DNA of 64,000 nucleotides from Ascidia mentula. Its lineage: Eukaryota; Chordata; Ascidiacea; Phlebobranchia; Ascidiidae. Position 1 is the stretch's first letter; each line of letters begins with the position of its first letter. The DNA lies in NCBI GenBank assembly GCA_947561715.1, contig OX387202.1, positions 3,795,001 to 3,859,000 of the forward strand. The letters are read 5' to 3'. The notes beneath the pieces are model-generated. The model was not told the DNA's origin. It did no database searches and saw only the letters and a list, made by a program, of their open reading frames with translations. Shown piece after piece: positions 56,213-64,000 of the stretch. The position numbers were made by a program, and so were the translations under genes.

Positions 56213-58883
56213 ATGGATACGACAAGACGTTTAGTATGGATTGGATCTTTTCTTACTGTGTCATTAGTCCTGGCGATGACGAGCGCCATTTCTCCACACT
56301 GGGCCGAAGATAGACCAACGGGAAATTCTTTTGGATTATTTCGTTTCTGCAAAAATAACATCTGTACATGGAGTGGAGCCGGTATGAACAAGATACGAAA
56401 AGTCAATTGTTATAATTTGCCAAATATTTTTATTTCCTTTTTAGGCGTGTTAAATTCTGCAAGACGAGCTACAGCTGGCATGCTAATACTGGGCATAATG
56501 TCACATATTGTGTTGTTTATTATTTTTTTTGGGAGCATATGGAATGGTGCTGATATAGATCAAAAGATGTGTGCTTGGAGTTCAATAGTTTGTCAGTATA
56601 CTGTATTCTGTTAATATGTTGGATTTTTTTAATTAATCATTATAATAGTGATTGTATTGACCGAGTTACTGTGTTTTCTAGTTGTTTTTTACTTGATTGC
56701 TGTTTCTATATTTGGAAGTCCAGTTGGTTTATCAGGAGCACTTGAAGGCTGGAATTTCGGATCAAGTTACATTGAACTCGTTATTGCGCTTATTGCAATA
56801 TTTCTCTCCTGTTGTGAATTATGGCGCAACAATCCAATTGAACTCGGTATGAATAACTGACATTCTAATTTTGTAGATTTAAGTATTGTTTCATTACCGA
56901 CGTCTAGGGAAAGAACAAATTATTTAAGAATGAATATTGGTGTAAGTTACCTAATGACATAAAGATAGCATTTTGGTGAATCGCACAGATAAGATTTCTA
57001 TACAATCGATATAACATTTAAACTAAATTAATCCACAAAAATACTTGCTAAACATATCTATGCTCTAGATGGTTCAGAAAAAAGTTTGGTTCTAACTGGA
57101 ATTAGCCTGATCACTTCGTTTGTAATGGCGATAATCGGATTGTCTCTTCCATACTTGGCTCTCCACAAATCGACACCTCAAACACTTGGACTCTTCACCT
57201 ACTGCAACCAAAGCAATTGCAGGGGAATTCCGAACAGTGAGAATGTTGGAGAGTTTATAGTTGTTTTAGTGTATATTTGTTATTCACGAAGGTTGATTCG
57301 TGTCTGTAGATTGTAGAATGTTGACGAGTTTTATCGGTTGTTTTCACTTTGCCAGTCTATGATAACCAAATTCCTTTATTCTTTAACACAACTATGATAC
57401 TGTGCTGCTGTTGTGGACAGACATGCTATAATTTAAATAGAACTGATCTTATAGGTACCACGTTAATTTATGACAGAATATCAATTCTATTTAAATAACA
57501 ACCATGTTATTCACGAACCAACATCAACTAATGATTATTAAGGATAAATAGTACTTAAAATTATTGTCAGACTTGAAAAGCTCTGCGAGGGAGGCAACTG
57601 CTGCCTTGCTATTAATAGGCATATTTTTTCAATTGGTTTCAATCTTAAGCCTCATTGTTTATCTCTGGAAATATGGTGCAACTTCACGCAGGATTATGTG
57701 GCTCTCCATATTCATAACAGGTATTTCTAATACAAATTTGCCAACTCGGTTTGATTGAAATTTATGCATTGTATGCCATTCACCTAAAAATATGTGTTGC
57801 AAAACACTAATTCTGCATTCTACACTAATTCGTAATACAAAATGCTGCTACCTTGATTGGCTGCTAAAATCATTACTTTAGATAACAGTGTTTCTCCAAG
57901 GCTTTTGTAGTCACGAAACAATTCATGTTTAGCTGCGATTTTAATTAGTATATCGTTGTTTTTAGGTGTTTTCTACCTTATCGCGGTAGCCGTGTTTGGA
58001 AGTGCGAAAGGAATAGGAGATCTCGGTCACGACTGGAAATGGGGGACAAGTTACAACGTTGTTATCGTCGCCCTTGTTGCAAGTTTGTGTTCTTTGGCAG
58101 ATGCAAGCAACATAACAACGGAAGGTAAGGTTTACTTTATTTATATTTACAAACGTGGAGATTCACTTGTTGTCTTCATCTGTATTTGTTGAGTAAAAGT
58201 GCAAAATTATATGAAAATATCAACTCAATACAAATATCCAAGATCATAAATTGCGAAAATATCTGACAATTTCTCATTTCATATTTCAGACCTGTTTTCA
58301 CTTTTCCACTCCGTTACCTGTCCGTTAAATGCACGTTGTTGCATCAACTGTAATCATCAAGAGCTTGAAGAGGAAGAAGAAAACGCAGAACCAGAACCAG
58401 TTGAAGAAACTCGTTATCAAGCTGGTATGTTGCAAAATATATTGTTAACGTTGTTGAGTTTTCTACGTCTAAGTTTGCAATATAATGAACATTATAAAAT
58501 GCTCAATTAAAGAATACACAGTGAATGCATTACATCCTTAAGGAGACTAGAATTGTGCGAGAGGAAAAAGTTATAGGTAATTGCATTAAAACAAAATGGA
58601 ACTAAATGAAGGCCAAAAGGAACCAGCAACACTTCGTATGTCAAGCACTCTCTCGCGGTTTTATGTTTTAGACCACTGTTACTATTTTTTAGATACTCGA
58701 GTGCAAAAGAGAGATGAAAGTGATGCTCAGGACGGCAACTGTAGTGTTTGTTGGGATAGACCAGCAAACATAGCATTTGTACCCTGTGGACACCGATGTT
58801 GTTGCATGGAGTGTGCCAGCATGGTGAATAACTGTCCTGTTTGTCGGAATGAAGTGTATGACCGAATGCGTATCTATACATAG
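56213..58883 (+). CDS. Double claudin-like 8-TM protein with C-terminal RING finger
   Basis: Eight exons: 56213-56381, 56445-56591, 56682-56846, 57069-57236, 57571-57720, 57966-58124, 58290-58424, 58693-58883. All introns are GT-AG and phase 1. The sum is 1284 nt, 427 residues plus stop. Module 1 (1-160): TM1 about 7-27, loop W30, GLF41-43, C46 and C51, TM2 66-88, TM3 98-118, TM4 136-152. Module 2 (161-319) repeats this plan with GLF201-203, C206 and C211, but Leu replaces the loop Trp. Exon 7 is Cys-rich then acidic. Exon 8 holds a C3HC4 RING: C381, C384, C396, H398, C402, C405, C412, C415, of the IAP/MUL1/neuralized spacing. An even helix number puts both ends in the cytosol, so the RING could act as an E3 ligase tethered to a membrane (inference). 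The exon 2/3 junction has alternative sites; the one chosen makes VFYLIAVSIFGS align with module 2. I know no protein with this architecture. Confidence 0.85.
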
Positions 58884-58991
58884 CATGTACATAGTCTCAC
58901 CTGTACATTATTCGAATATTGTTTTTGTCTTTAATGGACTTATTCTACAATACAAAAACAACGGCACAGGAAGAACAACATCGCAGTAAAT

Positions 58992-58997
58992 AATAAA
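58992..58997 (+). promoter_or_regulatory. Polyadenylation signal AATAAA for the claudin-RING gene
   Basis: First AATAAA after the stop codon, about 110 bp downstream, followed by another about 35 bp further on. Confidence 0.5.
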
Positions 58998-60959
58998 TAG
59001 GCACATTGGCACCTGGTTGTACTTTACAATAAATAACATGCAATAACAATGTAGATATGTTTTGCAGTAACATTAAATTTAAAAAAATACATCCTTGCAA
59101 TTTTATTGTGATCCCAACTTTGATCTACACAATGAAATTAAAGATATCAGCCTGACAACTGATTTTGTTGTTGCCACATGTTTATTTCTCAAAAATGATA
59201 ATAAATTTTCTAGTTACATCCTTCGCCCCCTGTAATTATCACTGCCTCAAACAAGCAAAACAGTCGGTATGCGTAACCATATGTCCTCCAAAACATGATC
59301 TAGATTACTCATACGACCCTTAAGGATCGGGGGAGACTCACCCTATTCGGGCAAAAGTAGTTCTATGTCAAGAAGGGCTTCAAAAACACCGGGTATTTTC
59401 CCTAAACTTATACGCTTCGTTGGACTTCAAACGCAACAGGATGCGCGTGTAAGGAGAAGTGATAAAATCAATGGAAACTTCTTTCCCAAAAATTATTACT
59501 AATTTAAATAAGCACCAACATAAGAATGTTAGCGCATGTACGACTGGGTTTTACGTGTTGTCTGATCGGCGCAAACAAAAATAGATATTAGATGATGAAA
59601 AAACTCCTGGTGGACAACGTGGCACAAATTGGTCTCAATATAACTTTGAAAAGTGCGTTTTGGCATATCATGCTTTCAATTCCGTGTTGTTTAATTATTA
59701 GACGGCCTTCAGTTTCTAAACTTTGAAATGGACATTTACGGACGATTAAGCAAAACATGTGTTTGGACAGAAAGCGATTGCGCACAAGAAAACAGACAAA
59801 TGTTAGTAAGCAAAAATGGTCTGAAAAGATTGTGTTCACTGAAATGATTTGTTTGTGTCCATAATGTTTCAAACTGTTGGAAGTTGATAGCTTTAATGCT
59901 AAAGATGCTGAGCACACATTTGAAAAACATCCTATGTTCAGACTTGTGAGACTAACTGACTATGTGCATCGACTGTGACGAAAACAGCAGGCAGGTCGTA
60001 TCCGTTAAAATATTTTGCACCACTGTTCAAACGTTTGCTGCCTGCCTACAAATGGTACCACAAGAGCAAGGATTGCTCGCAATGTCTCTTTTTAAGGTGG
60101 AAAAATAGTGGAAATGGGAAGGAAATCAGCACAACAGAAAACGACACAAGAAACCAAAAAAAAAATGTTTCTAATAATATCAATGCTCATCTCATTGTAT
60201 ATAACATGATATATATTCGAAGATCAATTATTCTCATCAAGCTGAAGAAGATGCTTGTAAGTTTTTTTAAATATAATGTTTGAACAATATTAGATCCCTA
60301 TAGGAAAACTGTGGTGAGTGTGGTGGTTCTACACAAATATACGAATCAACTGCCTGATATTTCATGTGATTGTCGTGAAATTTTGTGCGTATTTTTGTGA
60401 GTTCCTTTACCATTATGCAGTAGTTTTTGTTTTTCGCGGTTTTTATTATTCGAATTTTTGTATGCGTAAATAAATCTAATTGTTTCAGAGATATTTGACC
60501 GTGTTTCATTCTGCGTTCCGCGTGAACGCGAGATGAGTCTCTTGGGTTGTAAAACCTGCTTCTACCTCGTTCTGCAAAGAAACCTGACCCTGGAAAATTC
60601 TCTAAATAATTGTAGTATTGAAATCCGTTACAAGCTTCATTGCAACGGTACATTACGAAACTCTGCAAAACGAACGTTCATTCTACCAGGCTCAGGGAGA
60701 ATAGCAGTTAATATCAGAATAGCAGTATAACAGTATTACGACAAAATAAGTAGATTGATGATTTTCAGGTACACACTGGGCTTTTTAAAGCTCACCCTAC
60801 TGAGAGCTGATTGGTCAATAACGTCACGTGATATCATGAATCGCTTGAAACAAAATAATACAAGAAGTAAGGTACAGGATACGTTTGATCTCCTGCATCA
60901 GGCGAACGATTATTTTGACGTAAAAATTACACGTTGGATAAAGAGTTCAATTGTGACTT
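58998..60959. other. Gene-free stretch
   Basis: Open frames of 60 to 130 codons exist on both strands but none has a domain, a good splice context or a paralogue elsewhere in the window. No element ends were recognised. Confidence 0.5.
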
Positions 60960-61210
60960 TCAAGAAAAACGTGGCAAGTTTTAAACGTTGTAACAACGTA
61001 CACTGGAATCGACACATTTACGTAAAATAAACGTTAAGCGCTCGTTATTTGGACGTAAACATTCAACGTTGAAAAAACGGTTTAGTAGTGACGTTGGAAA
61101 GTAACGTTACGACGACGTTCATCCAAACGTAATTTATTTCGTTTTATCTACGTAGACTGGAGTCGACACATTTACGTAAAATAACGTTTTCGGAAAACGT
61201 AACCTACACC
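60960..61210. repeat. ACGT-rich repeat with two related blocks
   Basis: GACACATTTACGTAAAATAA occurs at about 61010-61030 and again at about 61167-61186, each after ACTGGAATC or ACTGGAGTC, within sequence unusually rich in AACGT/ACGTT. Probably the end of a DNA transposon interrupted by the Penelope-like insertion that follows; similar ACGTTTTTATATGG text resumes after 62590. Confidence 0.5.
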
Positions 61211-61214
61211 AAAT

Positions 61215-62525
61215 AGTGATAACTATAGGACTGGCCTAGATTTCTACTTAATCATCCAAACAAGATGTTTTTTTTAATATATATATTTCGCCTATGCGGC
61301 ATCCTTAGTATTTTAAAAACAACAAGAGTAATCGTAGTGATTAGCATCAATAGCACACATCAAGACTATCATGTAAACACTTAACCTCCAGACCGCCATC
61401 CTGTACCAAAACAAATAAAAACACACAAGCACAGCAGCAGTTGAACGGTAGCAACGAAAAACGTTGTTGCGTCAGCGGTTTGCTCGCGGGTGCAAAGATA
61501 ACATTTACAGGCAACACACCAGATGGATTAGAACGGTTTAAAAGATTAAAATGTAAATATAAATAAAAAATTTAAATAAATAATAAAACAACAAGAAACG
61601 TTTATCGTATCCTGGGCAACACCATACGTTGAATGTTAATTGTTGCATTGGTTATGACTTGCCGTTTCGCATTGCATACGTCAAGTGTTCTGCAGCAAGG
61701 TTGTTCGACAAATGTTACGTAGTAGCATTTATCCAGGCTAGGCTTTGAGCTTAGTACCGTGTTGTGCTTGCTGACGTAATGCCCAAAAAGAGCAGCTTTA
61801 TCGTTTTTGCTTTTGCAGATCTCTGTGTGGGCTTTACCACAAAACGCTCTATGGCCACGCCACCTTGTGGAAAATGAATTTTTTGTTTGGCCGACGTAGT
61901 TGTCGCCACATATCATACATGTGCATATCATACATGTTCAAAAAGTGTGTATCATCGGGTTTTCCTGCAAAAGCCTACAAAAACATACTTCGAAGGGCGA
62001 CAGAATGGCATAGGGATTTGACCCGAAACAGCCAAAAATAGCGCGAAAACCCCTTTGGTTTGGGCAACAACTTTCCCAAAACTTGTACGCCTTACACAAA
62101 AAGAAAACAACTCAAACCCAAGGCGATGATTACATACAAAAGACCAGCAACGTTGGAAAGCACACTCCACAAGTACCGGGAGATTGCTCACGACAGTGGC
62201 AATACACGAATTGCTGGACGATCACAACCGCGCGGGCGTTGCCGTCTGTGCGGTAATAGAGGAGGCACTAAGTCTATGGTCAAGGAAACCTCGACTTTGA
62301 TAACACCAAACAGAAACCACCAACTGCCACAAGTGCTAAACTGCCGAAACTATGGCATATATGTTGCCACATGTATGATATGTGGCGACAAGTACGTCGG
62401 CCAAACAAAAAATTCATTTTCCACAAAATGGACTGGCCATTGTGGGGTAAAGAAATATATTTTTATTCAACAAAAAAATCTTGGTTGGATGATTAAGTAG
62501 AAATCTAGGCCAGTCCTAGTTATCA
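61215..62525. mobile_element. Inverted pair of Penelope-like endonuclease fragments
   Basis: The outer ends (about 61215-61255 and 62480-62525) are inverted copies around GGCCTAGATTTCTACTTAAT. Inside, a minus-strand GIY-YIG frame (61931-61602) and a plus-strand one (62060-62500) face each other and are nearly identical over CMICGDNYVGQTKNSFS. The plus copy adds an upstream zinc-type CRLCGNRGG and GIYVATC. A degenerate hammerhead-type motif lies at about 61284-61314 on the minus strand (GATGCC...GGCGAAATATA). There is no reverse transcriptase. Confidence 0.8.
61602..61931 (-). pseudogene. GIY-YIG endonuclease end of a Penelope-like element
   Basis: MICTCMICGDNYVGQTKNSF, then SKHNTVLSSKPSLDKCYYVT, ending RMVLPRIR. 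This is the C-terminal part of the domain, matching 26985-27382. The frame lacks the upstream GIY segment. Confidence 0.8.
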
Positions 62526-63358
62526 CTTTTTGAAAGAATTTTAACGCTTTAATCCCAAAACCAATCCAAGTCGTCAGTAGGAGATCAACGCTTTTTTTTA
62601 ACGTTTTTATATGGTCTACACCAAATATTGACCTAAAACCGACGTCATAAAAACGTCAAATTGTTAGCTGAGAGGTTACTCTCTGTGCAATAATATACCG
62701 AACTAGACCTTGCGCCATTCAAGCGTGCATTGTATGGCGTGTCACATTACAAGTCAACCAAAACCCAGTCAAGAGGGATTCGGTGTTTTTAAGATTTGCC
62801 GATGCAATTCCCGACTTTCCGCGCTGCATTATTAACATAGGTATAATTTTTTTTTATTATTAGTGAATACATCACAGTAAACATTTTTGCAAATCTTTCA
62901 CAAAGTCAGCGACTTCACTGCTATCTTTTGGGAGAAGCGAGTTCAGCAGCCCACTTAATCATTACATACAGGCTCTAAACATTCGAGCTTCCGTAAATCA
63001 CTGTCGGCAGTTCTTTGTCATGGTTGAATTTAGCTCATGAGTTTGAACATCTCTGGGAGAGTTTAATATCTAGCTCCAACATGTTGTGAAGAGTAGATTT
63101 GGTCCATATTGGCGGCATAGGCTGAGCCGTGATGTTGGTGGTTAATATACGCAGCTGTTGTAATACGACGTCAGTCAGAGTATATTGTTAAATAGTGAAT
63201 TTTATGGCAGTGATACAACAATACCGCCATCACGGAAAAATATACCAATCGTCAATAGTTTCAAAATGGTTGAAAGTAACGCCAAACATCATAGGGCAAT
63301 TACCGATTGTTAATAACAGTCATAACTAACATTCGCGTCGTTGGCGAGCGGCCGTTTC
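62526..63358. other. Gene-free stretch with a duplicated segment
   Basis: 62698-62945 resembles 4545-4800. The remaining sequence, 3' of the minus-strand PARP gene, shows no exon. Confidence 0.5.
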
Positions 63359-63361
63359 CTA

Positions 63362-64000
63362 ATCGTCTAACTGAAAGGTTATAATATACTTGGGATAAGC
63401 ACCAGCATCATTGAATATAATGTATTCAGTTGGATTGTCAAGTTTGTTTACAGCACTGTGAAAGGGAGGACCGTCCTCAATCATGGGAAGATGACGCATG
63501 TTTTTCTCTCCTTTGCAGTAATGACCTGTAATAACCTCAGCAAGAATCATTCGATGAATCTTTTTTACATCCCTGAAGGCAAACTTTTTTGAGAAATTTG
63601 CTGATGGTGAAAAGTAAATTCCGTCTCCATACATATGTTCTGGAGAAAAAATAAAGTTGAGGTGACGATGCAGTTACGTCTGAATGAAAAACTCATCACA
63701 GAAATATCAAAACAAACACAAAAACCTAGAAGTATATTTACAAGAGGTAGTAAAAAGTAATTGCGAAAATATTTCCAATTTTAAAAAGGTCTCCTGTATG
63801 TATACAGAAACAAAACATCTAACTCTTGGGTTAAACATACGCTTTATATTGTTGTCTTAACGATATAATTACATCACTGTTCAACATTTTATAACAGTAT
63901 GAGATTTGTGTGTATGGGAATTGTTTCATAAAAGATCTAAAAAACGATGAACACTCAACTGTCTTCGCGACAGAAACTTCTGTCGAACCCGTTTCTGGCG
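63362..64000 (-). CDS. PARP catalytic domain with H-Y-E-type Glu, partial at right edge
   Basis: Minus-strand exons: 64000-63960 (start outside the window, encoding RNGFDRSFCRED) and 63639-63362, with the stop TAG just beyond at 63361-63359. The pieces match RSYSGCNGTLYGK and following of the PARP at 53590-54110. MYGDGIYFSPSANFSKKFA holds the triad Tyr, and NPTEYIIFNDAGAYPKYI has Glu (codon at 63425-63427) at the third triad position, where the other PARP here has Ile. Glu is the residue of PARPs that can build poly-ADP-ribose chains; whether this one does is unknown. The donor at 63960 (GTTGAG) is weak. The His-bearing segment lies beyond the edge. Confidence 0.8.

Overview
The window looks like a piece of an invertebrate animal genome. 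It has multi-exon genes with short GT-AG introns (about 60 to 120 bp where no repeat has landed), animal domain types (claudin/PMP22-like four-helix modules, C3HC4 RING, ZU5-UPA, PARP catalytic domain, THAP), AT-rich non-coding DNA, and animal mobile elements (Ty3/gypsy of the CsRn1 type, BEL/Pao, Penelope-like elements, hAT, P-type). I cannot fix the phylum from sequence alone. All host gene models below were assembled by hand from splice signals, intron phase and protein similarity; none has transcript support.

Host genes. (1) Minus strand, 3777 down past position 1: a protein made of two claudin-like four-helix modules followed by a polyglutamine exon that runs off the left edge. The long CTG/CTGTTG repeat at 1-950 is the antisense of this coding tract. 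(2) Minus strand, 31137 to about 16.7 kb: a ZU5-UPA protein whose C-terminal part is encoded by twelve near-identical 105-nt exons carried in a 341-bp tandem repeat. (3) Plus strand, 53590-54110: the C-terminal half of a PARP catalytic domain. (4) Plus strand, 54903-55599: a small unknown four-exon gene. (5) Plus strand, 56213-58883: a complete eight-exon paralogue of gene 1, two claudin-like modules ending in a RING finger (427 residues, every intron in phase 1). (6) Minus strand, 64000-63362: another PARP catalytic domain, cut by the right edge.

Repeats by region. 3.8-10.2 kb: MITEs, foldback elements with tRNA-like cores, and two copies of a 1.4-kb LTR. 10.2-16.0 kb: a 1.885-kb tandem array. 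16.9-25.0 kb: the exon-bearing 341-bp array, interrupted by a Ty3/gypsy element with identical LTRs. 27-30 kb: Penelope-like fragments and a MITE inside introns of gene 2. 32-33.2 kb: a hAT element with an 8-bp target duplication and a second inverted-repeat element nested in it. 33.7-44.9 kb: a second Ty3-like element (gag and protease) whose 5' LTR is split by a Penelope-like cassette with seven hammerhead-type motifs. 45.6-49.4 kb: a BEL/Pao element without a recognisable reverse transcriptase. 49.5-51.3 kb: a tRNA-bearing foldback and a THAP/P-type transposase remnant. 61.2-62.5 kb: a head-to-head pair of Penelope-like endonuclease fragments.

The two claudin-like genes point away from each other at the two ends of a 52-kb interval that is mostly mobile DNA. 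The most novel-looking items are the double-claudin/RING and double-claudin/polyQ proteins, and the ZU5-UPA gene with twelve amplified in-frame exons.
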